Assembly: GCA_009663185.1 (NCBI GenBank)
Contig: VJZX01000005.1
Span: forward strand, 35,698-99,697
From: Isoptericola halalbus
GTDB taxonomy: Bacteria; Actinomycetota; Actinomycetes; Actinomycetales; Cellulomonadaceae
Length of the DNA: 64,000 nt
Direction: 5' to 3'
The notes below the pieces were generated by a model. That model worked only from the letters and a program-made list of their open reading frames with translations. It made no database searches and was not told the DNA's origin. Shown in pieces: positions 33,568-43,879 of the stretch (positions are counted from its first letter, which is position 1; each line of letters starts with the position of its first letter). Position numbers and translations under genes: made by a program.

Positions 33568-35904
33568 ATGCGTACTTACGTGCGACGTGCGCTGCGTACA
33601 GCGCTCGTCACGGGCGGCCTCGTGGTCGCCGGGGCCACGATGGCCCACGCCGCCGAGGGAGATGTCGACGTCTCGATCGGCGAGGACACGGCGGTCGACG
33701 TCAACCTCAGCCAGGTTTCGGGTGAGGTCGACGACGCCCAGCTCGAGGCGTCCGCCGGTGTCGAGCTCGAGACGTCCGCCGACGCCCAGCTCGAGACGTC
33801 GGTCGATCTTCCTGAGGTCGACACACAGCCCGTCGAGGACGCCGCGGGCGGACTCGCCGGTCAGGACGGTGTGGTCGACGACGTCGTGGCTCCGGACGAG
33901 CCTGAGGAGGGCGTGACCGACGACGTCGTGGACGCCGTGGTCGAGGATGTCGACGCCACGGTGGAGGACGCCGTCGCGGGTGACGCCGAGGCCGTGGTGG
34001 ATGACGTCGTGGCTGAGGACGGTGTTGTGGACGACGTCCTAGAGGACGGCGGTGTCGACGCTGCGGTCGAGGACGCGGTGGGTTCGGCCGGTGCAGTGGA
34101 TGACGCGCTCGGCACGGACTCGACCGTCGAGGACGCCGCGGGCGGACTCGCCGGTGAGGACGGTGTGGTCGACGACGTCGTGGGTCCGGACGAGCCTGAG
34201 GAGGGCATGACCGACGACGTCGTGGACGCCGTGGTCGAGGATGTCGACGCCACGGTGGAGGACGCCGTCGCGGGTGACGCCGAGGCCGTGGTGGATGACG
34301 TCGTGGCTGAGGACGGTGTTGTGGACGACGTCCTAGAGGACGGCGGTGTCGACGCTGCGGTCGAGGACGCGGTGGGTTCGGCCGGTGCAGTGGATGACGC
34401 GCTCGGCACGGACTCGACCGTCGAGGACGCCGCGGGCGGACTCGCCGGTGAGGACGGTGTGGTCGACGACGTCGTGGGTCCGGACGAGCCTGAGGAGGGC
34501 ACGACGGACGGTGTCGTGGAGGCCGTGGTCGAGGATGTCGACGCGACGGCGGACGACGCTCTGGCGGGTGACGCCTCGGCCGTGGTCGACGACGTGCTGG
34601 CCGAGGCCGGTGTCGTGGACGCCGTGGTCGAGGATGTCGACGCGCCGGCGGACGCCGCTCTGGCGGGTGACGCCGCGGCCGTGGTCGACGACGTCCTGGC
34701 CGAGGACGGTGTCGTGGACGACGGGCTGGAGGACGGCGGCGTCGGGAGCGTGAGCTCGGACGTCGTCGACACGGCCGGGACGGTCGATGACGCGCTCGGC
34801 ACGGACTCGGCCGTCGAGGACACCGCAGACGGGGTCGTCGGCGACGACGGCCTCGTGGACGACGTCGTGGGTCCGGACGCGCCTGAGGAGGGCACGACGG
34901 ACGGTGTCGTGGAGGCCGGGGTCGAGGACGTACGTCAGATCGCCCAGGCGTCCCTCGCGGGTGACCTGGACGGCGTCGTGGACGGCACGCTGGCCGAGGA
35001 CGGCGTGGTGGACGACGTCCTGGAGGACGGCGGCGTCGACGCCGTGATCGAGGCCGGGGTCGACACCTCCGCCACGGTCGACGACGCGCTGGCCGAGGAC
35101 GGCGGGGTGGACGACGTCCTGGAGGACGGCGGAGTCGACGCCGTGATCGAGGACGGGGTCGACACCTCCGGCACGGTCGACGACGCGCTGGCGGGCGTGA
35201 CCGTCGAGGGCACCGTCGACCAGCTCGCCGGTGATGACGGCCTCGTGGACGACGTCGTGGGTCCGGACGCGCCTGAGGAGGGCACGACGGACGGTGTCGT
35301 GGAGGCCGTGGTCGAGGACGTCGACGTCACGGTGGACGACGCTCTGGCGGGTGACACCGAGGCCGTCGTGGATGACGTCGTGGCCGAGGACGGAGTCGTG
35401 GACGACGTGCTCGAGGACGGCGGCGTCGAGAGCGTGATCTCGGAGATCGTCGACACGGCCGGTCTTCTTCCCGGCCCGCTGGGCACCTTCGACCTGCCCG
35501 AGGACGCCGCGGGCGGAGGGGGCCTGATCGAGGACCTGCTCGGTGGCGGCGACCCGGGTGACGGTGCCGACACCGGTGACGGTGACGGCACCGGTGACGG
35601 TGATGGCACCGGTGAGGGCCTTGGCGGTGACGGCGGCGGTGAAGGCCTCGGCACCGACGATGGCGCCGGCGCCGGCGACGGTGGCGACGGTTCGACCGGC
35701 GGCTCCGACGGCGGCCTGACCACCGGCCCGACGGGCGGTCTGCAGGCCGACGGCTCGGCCGACGTCGAGAGTGCGCTCGCCGAGACCGGTGGGGACGCCG
35801 GGCTGGCCGGCCTCGCGCTGCTGGTGGTCGCCCTCGGCGCGACGCTGCTCGGGCTGCGGCGCCGCTGGGAGCGGGCCGCTGTCACGGCCACCGTGGAGAG
35901 CTGA
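33568..35904 (+). CDS. Giant acidic Val-Asp repeat surface protein with LAETG signal
   Basis: 778 residues. A signal peptide (to about residue 29, MAHAAEG) precedes ~560 residues of repeats dominated by DDVV, EDGVVDDV and VDDAL, with very high Asp/Glu/Val and almost no Lys or aromatic residues. A Gly-Asp tract follows (DTGDGDGTGDGDG), then LAETGG, a membrane helix and RRRWERA: a cell-wall sorting signal of the class-E sortase type. Repeats are ~98 residues and near identical at DNA level. It is expected to be disordered and strongly cation-binding outside the cell; calcium or metal buffering, spacing or adhesion are guesses. AGGAG lies nine bases before the ATG. Confidence 0.75.
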   Translation: MRTYVRRALRTALVTGGLVVAGATMAHAAEGDVDVSIGEDTAVDVNLSQVSGEVDDAQLEASAGVELETSADAQLETSVDLPEVDTQPVEDAAGGLAGQDGVVDDVVAPDEPEEGVTDDVVDAVVEDVDATVEDAVAGDAEAVVDDVVAEDGVVDDVLEDGGVDAAVEDAVGSAGAVDDALGTDSTVEDAAGGLAGEDGVVDDVVGPDEPEEGMTDDVVDAVVEDVDATVEDAVAGDAEAVVDDVVAEDGVVDDVLEDGGVDAAVEDAVGSAGAVDDALGTDSTVEDAAGGLAGEDGVVDDVVGPDEPEEGTTDGVVEAVVEDVDATADDALAGDASAVVDDVLAEAGVVDAVVEDVDAPADAALAGDAAAVVDDVLAEDGVVDDGLEDGGVGSVSSDVVDTAGTVDDALGTDSAVEDTADGVVGDDGLVDDVVGPDAPEEGTTDGVVEAGVEDVRQIAQASLAGDLDGVVDGTLAEDGVVDDVLEDGGVDAVIEAGVDTSATVDDALAEDGGVDDVLEDGGVDAVIEDGVDTSGTVDDALAGVTVEGTVDQLAGDDGLVDDVVGPDAPEEGTTDGVVEAVVEDVDVTVDDALAGDTEAVVDDVVAEDGVVDDVLEDGGVESVISEIVDTAGLLPGPLGTFDLPEDAAGGGGLIEDLLGGGDPGDGADTGDGDGTGDGDGTGEGLGGDGGGEGLGTDDGAGAGDGGDGSTGGSDGGLTTGPTGGLQADGSADVESALAETGGDAGLAGLALLVVALGATLLGLRRRWERAAVTATVES
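33840..34427 (+). repeat. Two near-identical 294-bp tandem repeats
   Basis: The junction sequence GACGCCGCGGGCGGACTCGC recurs at 33838, 34132 and 34426, exactly 294 bp apart (98 codons). Units 1 and 2 differ by only a few bases that I can see (such as CAGGAC/GAGGAC and GTGGCTCCG/GTGGGTCCG). Further diverged copies continue to ~35460. Such repeats are prone to slippage and recombination. Confidence 0.85.
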
Positions 35905-35943
35905 TCCGAGCCCCGACGTGAACCGACCACGGTCGGCTCCCGT

Positions 35944-36000
35944 CGGGGAGGAGTGAGCGCGAGACATCGCTGGGGGATGGCTCGCGCTCACTCCTCCCCG
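35944..36000. terminator. 20-bp stem hairpin between convergent genes
   Basis: CGGGGAGGAGTGAGCGCGAG (35944-35963) is repeated inverted without mismatch at 35981-36000, with a 17-base loop. It lies 40 bp after the repeat-protein stop and serves the convergent MFS gene as well. The rest of the 272-bp gap (35905-36176) shows no gene or other clear signal. Confidence 0.65.
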
Positions 36001-36176
36001 CCGGGGGTCGGCCGCGGCGACAGAGCGCAGGGGGCTCGGTCGCCGGTCCCGGTCGTTCGCGCGGGAGTGGTGGCTGCCAGCCACGTCGCAGCCCCCGCCG
36101 TGTCGAGGTTGGTGTCCCCCTCCCTCGGCACGGCGGGTCTGCGCGCGGCACGGCGGCCGTCGTCGTGGACGGAGGC

Positions 36177-37448
36177 TCAGGCGGCGTCGGTCTGGGCTGG
36201 TGCCCGCTGCGCGGCGTACGGCGCCCGACGGCGCAGCGACGGCAGCGCGGCGACGGAAAGAGCCGCGCAGGCCCAGCCCGCGACGACGGTGACGAAAAAC
36301 CCGGCGTGTGCGTCGACGGCGTCGATCCGCGCACCGGCGAGCCAGGAGCCGATCGAGACGCCCACCCCGAGCGCCGTACCCATCCACGTGAGGCCCTCGG
36401 TGAGCTGCTGCGGCGCCACGAGTGCCTGGATGAGGGCGTTGCCGTTGATGAGGGTGGGCGCGACGGCGAAGCCGGCCGCAAACATCACGGCGGCGAGCGC
36501 CACGAGGTTGCCGACCAGGAGGAACAGGGACACCAGGGCGGAGAGGGCGCAGGCGCCGATGACGAACCGCCGCGAGAGCGGGGACAGCCAGTGCCGCGCC
36601 CCGTATCCCAACCCGGACACCATGGACCCGAGCGCGAAAGACGCGAGCACGAAGCCGGCCGCGCTCTTGGCGCCGACCTCCTCGGCGAACGCGACCGTCG
36701 CGACGTCGCTCGAGCCGAACAGGGCGCCCATCGCGACGAAGACCACGACGAGCACCGGGATGCCGGGCATGCGGAGGGCCGAGCGCGAGGCGGCCGGGTC
36801 GACCGGCACGTCGGGGTGCGCACGACCGACCGGCGGCTCGGTCGCGCGCTGCGCGAGGAACCACGCCGCCCCGAGCCCGCCCACGACCGTCGCGGCGAGG
36901 AGCCCCGCCGAGGGGGTCACGCCCGTCGCGAGCACCGTCGCGAGCACGGGCCCCACGATGTAGACGACCTCGTCGAGCGCCGACTCGAAGGAGTACGCCG
37001 TGTGCAAGCGCTTCGGGCCCGTGAGCAGGTACGACCAGCGGGCGCGGACCATCGACCCGTACGAGCCCTGGGCGCCGCCGCCGACCGCGGCGAGCAGCCA
37101 CAGCACCCACTCCGGCGCGCCGAGCACGGCCGCGGCGACCAGCCCGAGCAGGCCGGCCGTCGTCGTGACGAGCAGCGGCAGCATGACCCGGCGCTGGCCG
37201 GCGCGGTCGACGAGGCGTGCCACCTGGGGTGCCACGACCGACGCCGCGACGACGAGCACCGCCGCCACGCGGCCGGCCGTCGCGTAGGACCCGGTGAGCG
37301 TCTGCACCATGAGCACCGTGCCGATGCCGATCATCGACATCGGCATCCTGGCCACGAGGCCGGCTGCCGAGAAGCGCACGGAGCCCGGGGTGCTCAGGAC
37401 GTCCACGTAAGGGTTCCGCGCACGTTCGCGGGCAGGGGTACGGGTCAC
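36177..37448 (-). CDS. MFS transporter
   Basis: About 423 residues with twelve predicted membrane helices in two halves. The first helix region is AAGLVARMPMSMIGIGTVLM, followed by VARLVDRAGQRRVM as the motif-A-like loop. The C-terminal half includes FGSSDVATVAFAEEVGAKSA. The central linker (about 40 residues) is hydrophilic. GTG start at 37448. It resembles efflux-type MFS proteins of actinobacteria; substrate unknown. Confidence 0.82.
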   Translation of the reverse strand: MTRTPARERARNPYVDVLSTPGSVRFSAAGLVARMPMSMIGIGTVLMVQTLTGSYATAGRVAAVLVVAASVVAPQVARLVDRAGQRRVMLPLLVTTTAGLLGLVAAAVLGAPEWVLWLLAAVGGGAQGSYGSMVRARWSYLLTGPKRLHTAYSFESALDEVVYIVGPVLATVLATGVTPSAGLLAATVVGGLGAAWFLAQRATEPPVGRAHPDVPVDPAASRSALRMPGIPVLVVVFVAMGALFGSSDVATVAFAEEVGAKSAAGFVLASFALGSMVSGLGYGARHWLSPLSRRFVIGACALSALVSLFLLVGNLVALAAVMFAAGFAVAPTLINGNALIQALVAPQQLTEGLTWMGTALGVGVSIGSWLAGARIDAVDAHAGFFVTVVAGWACAALSVAALPSLRRRAPYAAQRAPAQTDAA

Positions 37449-37508
37449 GCACGGATTCTCCCACCCGCTCTCAGGCCGCGCGCAGGCGCGGGCGGTACCG
37501 TGCCCGGT

Positions 37509-37817
37509 ATGCCAGAGTTCCCCGTCTTCGACGTGGTTCACGACACGGAGAGCGGCCGGTACGAGGCGCGCGTGCGGGACGGTCAGCCCGAGGCGGGTCG
37601 TGTGATCGGGATGCTCCGCTACTCGCGCCTCGACGGCCTCGTCGTCATTCCGTCCACGATCACGGATCCTGCGTTCCGCGGGCACGGCGTCGCGGCGTCG
37701 CTCACGCGCCGAGCGCTCGACGACGTGCGCGACGCCGGCCTTCTCGTGCGGCCCGACTGCTGGTACGTCGCCGAGTGGATCGACCAGAACCCCGGGTACA
37801 CCGAGCTGCGTGCGTGA
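37509..37817 (+). CDS. Small GNAT-fold acetyltransferase (YjdJ type)
   Basis: 102 residues. It is a minimal GNAT domain: ITDPAFRGHGVAASLTRRAL carries the acetyl-CoA pyrophosphate loop (RGHGVA), and WYVAEWIDQNPGYTEL is the C-terminal segment typical of the YjdJ/YidJ group of unknown substrate. A similar short GNAT gene follows after 40 bp; the two look like an ancient tandem duplication. Confidence 0.85.
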   Translation: MPEFPVFDVVHDTESGRYEARVRDGQPEAGRVIGMLRYSRLDGLVVIPSTITDPAFRGHGVAASLTRRALDDVRDAGLLVRPDCWYVAEWIDQNPGYTELRA

Positions 37818-37857
37818 GCCGGTGGCGCGCCGGGCTGCCCCGGACGACGATGGGCTC

Positions 37858-38157
37858 ATGACCGACACCCGTCCGCACGTCACCGTCACGGACGACCCGG
37901 AGCGCCAGGTCTTCCTCGCCGTGCTCGACGACGGCACCGAGGCGGGCGCGGCGTACTACGACCGGAGCGAGCAGGTCGTGACCTTTACGCGCACCGAGGT
38001 CGACCCGGCGTTCCAGGGTCAGGGGATCGGCTCGCGGCTCGCCGCGGCCGCGCTGGAGATGGTGCGCGACCGCGGCGAGCGGTTCGTCTGGGAGTGCCCG
38101 TTCATCCGGTCTTACGTCGAGCGGCACCCCGAGTACGCCGATCTGAGGGCCGACTGA
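37858..38157 (+). CDS. Small GNAT-fold acetyltransferase (YjdJ type), second copy
   Basis: 99 residues. Acetyl-CoA loop QGQGIGSRLAAAALE, then CPFIRSYVERHPEYADL at the C-terminus, the family-conserved CP(F/Y)xxxYxxxHPEY box that the first copy has only in changed form (DCWYVAEWIDQNPGY). The ATG at 37858 is chosen because homology begins there. It converges with pgm, with a 4-bp gap. Confidence 0.87.
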   Translation: MTDTRPHVTVTDDPERQVFLAVLDDGTEAGAAYYDRSEQVVTFTRTEVDPAFQGQGIGSRLAAAALEMVRDRGERFVWECPFIRSYVERHPEYADLRAD

Positions 38158-38161
38158 CCGA

Positions 38162-39844
<1,683 letters not shown>

Positions 39845-39984
39845 AGGTCCGATAGTGCCAGCACCTGCCCGCCCGTGCCTCTACCTGGTCAGGGTGTCCG
39901 GGTCCGCGTCTCTGTCTGTGGTCGTCCGGCGGTTGGCCAAGGAGCTTGACCAATGTTGCCGTTGCCGGCGGAGGAGCTCGCTGC

Positions 39985-40380
39985 GTGGGAGTGACCTACC
40001 TGCTCGACACCCACGTTCTCCTGTGGCTGCTGGGGGAACCGGATCGCCTGCCACAGGAGATTCTCGACGAGCTCGAGGACGACCAGACGCGCCTCCTGGT
40101 GTCGGCGGCCTCCGCGATGGGGATCGCCACGAAGGTACGCATCGGCAGGCTTCCCGGGGGAAACGCCGTCGTCGCGGGTTGGGCCGAGCGGCTTGCCGAG
40201 CTCGACGCTGCGGAGATCCCGGTCTCCTCAGGGCACGCCCTGGTCGCAGGGTCGCTCGACTGGGCGCATCGTGACCCGGTAGATCGGCTGCTGGTTGCGC
40301 AGAGCATCGTCGAGAACGTCCCGCTCCTGACCGCCGACCCGGCCCTGACGTCGCTACCAGGACTGGCGACCCGCTGGTAA
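39985..40380 (+). CDS. PIN-domain (VapC-like) toxin, probably inactive
   Basis: About 131 residues. The N-terminal YLLDTHVLLWLL carries the first catalytic Asp, and DWAHRDPVDRLLVAQ and LLTADPAL carry later acidic residues. The usual WEIAxK block with the second catalytic Glu reads AMGIATKVRIG, so that residue is lost. GTG 39985 has GGAGGAG eight bases upstream. No intact antitoxin gene precedes it: the ~140 bp upstream (39845-39984) only has a short open stretch reading RRLAKELDQ and, in another frame, LPLPAEELAAWE ending in GTGA with the alternative GTG at 39991. Probably a remnant of a toxin-antitoxin pair. Confidence 0.7.
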   Translation: MGVTYLLDTHVLLWLLGEPDRLPQEILDELEDDQTRLLVSAASAMGIATKVRIGRLPGGNAVVAGWAERLAELDAAEIPVSSGHALVAGSLDWAHRDPVDRLLVAQSIVENVPLLTADPALTSLPGLATRW

Positions 40381-40414
40381 CGGCGCTCGCCGCGCCGCCT
40401 CTTACGCTGGTCCC

Positions 40415-40750
40415 ATGTTCCCGCCCATGCAGCCCGACATCCCGACGCGTGACGTGCGCGACCTCGACCCGAGCACCCCGCTTCCCGACGGTGCCACGCT
40501 GCTCGACGTTCGCGAGCAGGACGAGTGGGACGCCGGGCACGCGCCCGGCGCGGTCCACATCCCGCTCGCCGAGCTGCCGGTCCGCTTCGGAGAGCTCGAC
40601 CCCGACACCGAGATCTTCGTCATCTGCCACTCGGGCGGCCGCTCTGCCCAGGCGACCCAGTTCCTCGTGGACGGAGTCGGGTACGACGCCGTCAACCTGG
40701 ACGGCGGCATGGTGATGTGGACCTACCTGGGCATGCCCGTCGAAGCGTGA
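40415..40750 (+). CDS. Rhodanese-like sulfurtransferase
   Basis: 111 residues, one rhodanese domain. It has ATLLDVREQDEWDAGHAPGA, the active loop CHSGGRSA with the persulfide Cys, and a C-terminal VNLDGGMVMW. It accepts and passes sulfane sulfur; the acceptor is unknown. Single-domain size is normal. It stands between the PIN gene and an opposing small gene. Confidence 0.9.
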   Translation: MFPPMQPDIPTRDVRDLDPSTPLPDGATLLDVREQDEWDAGHAPGAVHIPLAELPVRFGELDPDTEIFVICHSGGRSAQATQFLVDGVGYDAVNLDGGMVMWTYLGMPVEA

Positions 40751-40765
40751 CTCGACGGGGCAAGG

Positions 40766-40993
40766 TCAGCCGGCGTCGAAGCGCTCGCCCTCGTCGTCGC
40801 CGTGGTTCGGGCCTTGGGCGGCGTCGTCGTGCGCCATCCGTTCCACGTCGTCCCGGAGGTCAGGAGGAAGCTCCGGCATCTCGGGGAGCGAGGGGTCGTG
40901 CGCGAGCAGCTCGCGCGCGAACTCGTTCGGCGCCAGGTGCGGCCGCGCCTCGGCGTCGTCGGTGCGGGCCGGGCCCTGGTCCTGCGTAGTCAT
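40766..40993 (-). CDS. 75-residue acidic hypothetical protein
   Basis: Strong ribosome site (GGAGG five bases before the ATG). The protein is hydrophilic, rich in Asp, Glu and Pro (HDPSLPEMPELPPDLRDDVE), with no membrane segment and no cysteine. Probably a small disordered cytoplasmic protein. It follows the GHL10-type gene on the same strand with a 66-bp gap. No family recognised. Confidence 0.55.
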   Translation of the reverse strand: MTTQDQGPARTDDAEARPHLAPNEFARELLAHDPSLPEMPELPPDLRDDVERMAHDDAAQGPNHGDDEGERFDAG

Positions 40994-41059
40994 GTGGCCT
41001 CCTTCGACGGTGGGCTCCACGGTAGGCACGACGCCGACGGCACGCACGGCCGACCCGGG

Positions 41060-42700
41060 TCAGACGCGCTTGGGCCTGCTCGCCCCCGACTCGTTCCAGA
41101 GCCGGTCGAGCGCGCTGATGGCGTAGGTGTACGCGGCGCCCGGCGCCGCCGTCGTGTCGGTGAACGCCTGCTCGACGGCGCCGCTCGAGCGGACGGTCGC
41201 CACCAGCTGTGTCGCGTCGTCGACGTCGACGACGCCGTGACCCGGAGCCCGGTAGACCGCGAACGACGTGGCCGCGTGGCCGTGCGGTCCGGCGTCGAGC
41301 CACTTGAGCGACACACCCCCGACGCTCCGCACCGCCTCCGCGAGCACCGGCACGTGCACGCCGGTGGCGGGCAGGTGCGGCATGGTCGGCACGAGCGCGG
41401 GATGCCGGTAGTGCTCCGCGCGCACGCGCGACATGGCCCCGTTCACGTCCCGGGGGATGTGGTTCGCCGAGAACCAGACGTTGCCGTGCACCGGTGTGCC
41501 CGACGCCGCGACCTCCTTGCAGTAGGTGAGGTGGTTCGACATCTCGGCCGGGTCGGTGAACACGCCCGACGTGACCTTGTAGAGCGCCTCGCCCACGTAC
41601 AGGTGCGTGCCCGACTGCGTCGCGACGTCAGCCCACCACGGTACGAGCGTGAGGTAGTCCGCGACGGCGAGGCCGAGCTGCCAGTAGATCTGCGGGTTGA
41701 TGTAGTCGAGCCACCCCTCGAGCACCCACCGGCGGGTGTCGGCGTAGAGCTGGTCGTACGCCTGGAAGCCGCCCGTGTCCGAGCCGCGCGGGTCGGTCGA
41801 GGCGTTGCGCCAGATGCCGAACGGCGAGATGCCGAACTTGACCCAGGGCTTGGTGGCCTTGATGCGCTCGCTGATCGTCTGCACGAAGGTGTCGACGTTG
41901 TGCCGCCGCCAGTCCGCGACGGAGTCGAAGCCGGCGCCGTACCTGGCGTAGGTGTCGCCGTCGGGCAGCGGCAGCGTGCCCGACGGGTACGGGTAGAAGT
42001 AGTCGTCGAAGTGCACGCCGTCGAGGTCGTAGTGCTCGACCGAGTGCAGGATCGCCGCGGAGATGTGCTCGCGCGCGGCGGGGATGCCGGGGTCGAAGTA
42101 GAGCTTGCCGCCGTACGCCCACACCCACTCGCGGTGCTGCCGGGCCGGGTGCTCGGGCACGAGCGCTTCGAGGTTCGCCTGCATCGACACGCGGTAGGGG
42201 TTGTACCAGCCGTGCAGCTCGAGGTTGCGCGCGTGCGCCTGCTCCACCATGAACGCGAGCGGGTCGAAGCCCGGGTCGCCGCCCTGGCGGCCCGTGAGGT
42301 ACTGCGACCACGGCTCGAGCGGGCTGGGCCAGAACGCGTCCGCTGTCGGGCGGATCTGCACGAACACGGCGTTGAGGTTGTAGGAGACTGCGACGTCGAA
42401 CCAACGGACGAGCTCGGCCTGGAGCGCCTCGGCGCTCAGGCCGGTGCGCGACGGCCAGTCGATGTTGACGACCGAGGCGATCCACATGGCGCGCAGCTCG
42501 CGCTTGCGCGGGATGGGCAGCGCCAGGCTGCCCGACGTCGCCACCCCGGCCGGAGCGGTCGTCGCGCCGTGCGCGGGCGTCGTCGAGCCGATGGTGACGG
42601 TCAGGGCGGAGCCCGCGACGCCGGCGGTGGCGAGCGTGAGGAAGCTGCGCCGGTCGAACGGGCGGTCGAGCGGCCGGGACAGGTCGGGGCGGTGCGTCAT
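41060..42700 (-). CDS. Exported family-10-like glycosyl hydrolase (GHL10/DUF187)
   Basis: 546 residues. A twin-arginine signal DRRSFLTLATAGVAG at residues 16-30 indicates Tat export. The GHL10 barrel follows: RELRAMWIASVVNIDWPSR, AVFVQIRPTADAFWPS, GWYNPYRVS, and DLDGVHFDDYFYPYP with two Asp at the expected catalytic region. A C-terminal fibronectin-like module (residues ~460-546, VSLKWLDAGPHGHAAT) probably binds surfaces. Substrate is unknown; relatives are associated with envelope polysaccharide. It is divergent from an exported M23 peptidase, which supports a wall-related role. The 147-bp gap between them has no clear operator. Confidence 0.85.
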   Translation of the reverse strand: MTHRPDLSRPLDRPFDRRSFLTLATAGVAGSALTVTIGSTTPAHGATTAPAGVATSGSLALPIPRKRELRAMWIASVVNIDWPSRTGLSAEALQAELVRWFDVAVSYNLNAVFVQIRPTADAFWPSPLEPWSQYLTGRQGGDPGFDPLAFMVEQAHARNLELHGWYNPYRVSMQANLEALVPEHPARQHREWVWAYGGKLYFDPGIPAAREHISAAILHSVEHYDLDGVHFDDYFYPYPSGTLPLPDGDTYARYGAGFDSVADWRRHNVDTFVQTISERIKATKPWVKFGISPFGIWRNASTDPRGSDTGGFQAYDQLYADTRRWVLEGWLDYINPQIYWQLGLAVADYLTLVPWWADVATQSGTHLYVGEALYKVTSGVFTDPAEMSNHLTYCKEVAASGTPVHGNVWFSANHIPRDVNGAMSRVRAEHYRHPALVPTMPHLPATGVHVPVLAEAVRSVGGVSLKWLDAGPHGHAATSFAVYRAPGHGVVDVDDATQLVATVRSSGAVEQAFTDTTAAPGAAYTYAISALDRLWNESGASRPKRV

Positions 42701-42847
42701 TGCGGGTCCTCCGGGAGTCGAACGGCTGGGTTGTGTCGCCGAGACCACCGCGTGCGGTTGCCGTGGGCACGTGCTTATGGTGCACGGGGCCGCGCGGTCG
42801 AGCCGGCAGGGGGTCCGGCGCGCGCGGTCCGGACAGGGGGCACGGCG

Positions 42848-43837
42848 ATGGTGGGCGTCCGGCGGAGGATCGCAGCAGCACTCCTGGGCGCCGTGGCGGC
42901 GTCCGGTCTCGTGGCACCGGGCAGCGCGGCCGCGTCATCCGGCGCGACGGCCCAGGCCGTGCCGGGCGTGGTCCGCCCGCTGCCGGACGGCAGCTACGGC
43001 CTGTCGTCGTACTACGGCCCACGGTGCATGCCGGTGCGTTCGGCCTCGGTATGGCATCTCGGCCAGGACATGGGAGCGTCGAAGTCCACGCCCGTGCGCT
43101 CGATCGCCAAGGGCACGGTGGTCAAGGCGGGTGCGGCCCCGGGCTTCGGCCAGGTCGTCGTGGTCCGTCACCGCATCGACGGGGTGCGCGTGTTCTCCGT
43201 CTACGGGCACGTCGTCGACGGAGACCGCTGGGTGCGCGCCGGGGACTCGGTCACGCGGGGCCAGCGGATCGCCGGCGTCGGCTCCTCGGGCACCTCCAGC
43301 GGCCCCCACCTGCACCTGGAGATCTGGCGCAGGGCGTACAAGGGCGCGGGCTGGACGCGTGACCCGCTCACCTGGATGCGCAACCACGACGCGTCGCTCA
43401 GGACCGGGGCTGCCTGGAGCTACAACCGCGTCGTGCCGACGTCGTGCACCTACTGGACCACGACCAAGGTCAACCTGCGGTCCGGGCCGGGCACCGACCA
43501 CCCCGTGATCAAGTCCGTGCCCGTCAACCGCAAGCTCACCGCCAGGCCGGGAGACGGCGAGGGCGTGTGGCGGCGGGTGACGAATGCCGGCACGACGGGG
43601 TGGATGCACGCCGCCTACGTCTCGCCCAGCCTCACGCCGCTCGGCAAGCTCTTCGTCCAGGAAGACGGCCTGCGGCTGCGCTCCAAGCCGAGCACGAGCG
43701 CGAACGTCAAGGCGGTGCTGGGCCGCGGCTCGGCCGTGCAGCAGATCTGGCCGAGCGCCGGCGGGTGGACCAAGGTCTACGTCGGTGGGATGCAGGGGTA
43801 CGTCATGACCCGCTACGTCGACTCGAGCCGTCCGTAG
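42848..43837 (+). CDS. Secreted M23 peptidase with two SH3 domains
   Basis: 329 residues. A signal peptide ends at ~APGSAAAS. The LytM/M23 metallopeptidase domain spans ~40-180, with zinc ligands from HLGQDMG (His, Asp) and HLHLE (His-x-His), and SVYGHV. Two bacterial SH3 modules follow, beginning at TTKVNLRSGPGTDHPV and FVQEDGLRLRSKPS, which typically bind wall peptides. It likely cuts peptidoglycan cross-links or activates amidases. The ATG at 42848 precedes an intact signal sequence. Confidence 0.9.
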   Translation: MVGVRRRIAAALLGAVAASGLVAPGSAAASSGATAQAVPGVVRPLPDGSYGLSSYYGPRCMPVRSASVWHLGQDMGASKSTPVRSIAKGTVVKAGAAPGFGQVVVVRHRIDGVRVFSVYGHVVDGDRWVRAGDSVTRGQRIAGVGSSGTSSGPHLHLEIWRRAYKGAGWTRDPLTWMRNHDASLRTGAAWSYNRVVPTSCTYWTTTKVNLRSGPGTDHPVIKSVPVNRKLTARPGDGEGVWRRVTNAGTTGWMHAAYVSPSLTPLGKLFVQEDGLRLRSKPSTSANVKAVLGRGSAVQQIWPSAGGWTKVYVGGMQGYVMTRYVDSSRP

Positions 43838-43879
43838 CCGATCCGTCCGTCCCGCCGGACCCGGCAGGGGCCGCCGTCG

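Noticed and set aside
33568-35500. CRISPR-like or mobile repeat
   Set aside because: The repeats are in-frame coding units of one protein with no spacers and no transposase.
34333-37464. A 1043-codon open frame on the minus strand
   Set aside because: It lies antisense to the Val-Asp repeat gene and in the wrong frame of the MFS gene; its translation is Arg/Gly/His-rich low complexity. GC-rich codon bias keeps it open.
40802-42847. Long upstream extension of the M23 peptidase frame
   Set aside because: Homology and the signal peptide start at 42848; the extension is antisense to the GHL10-type gene.
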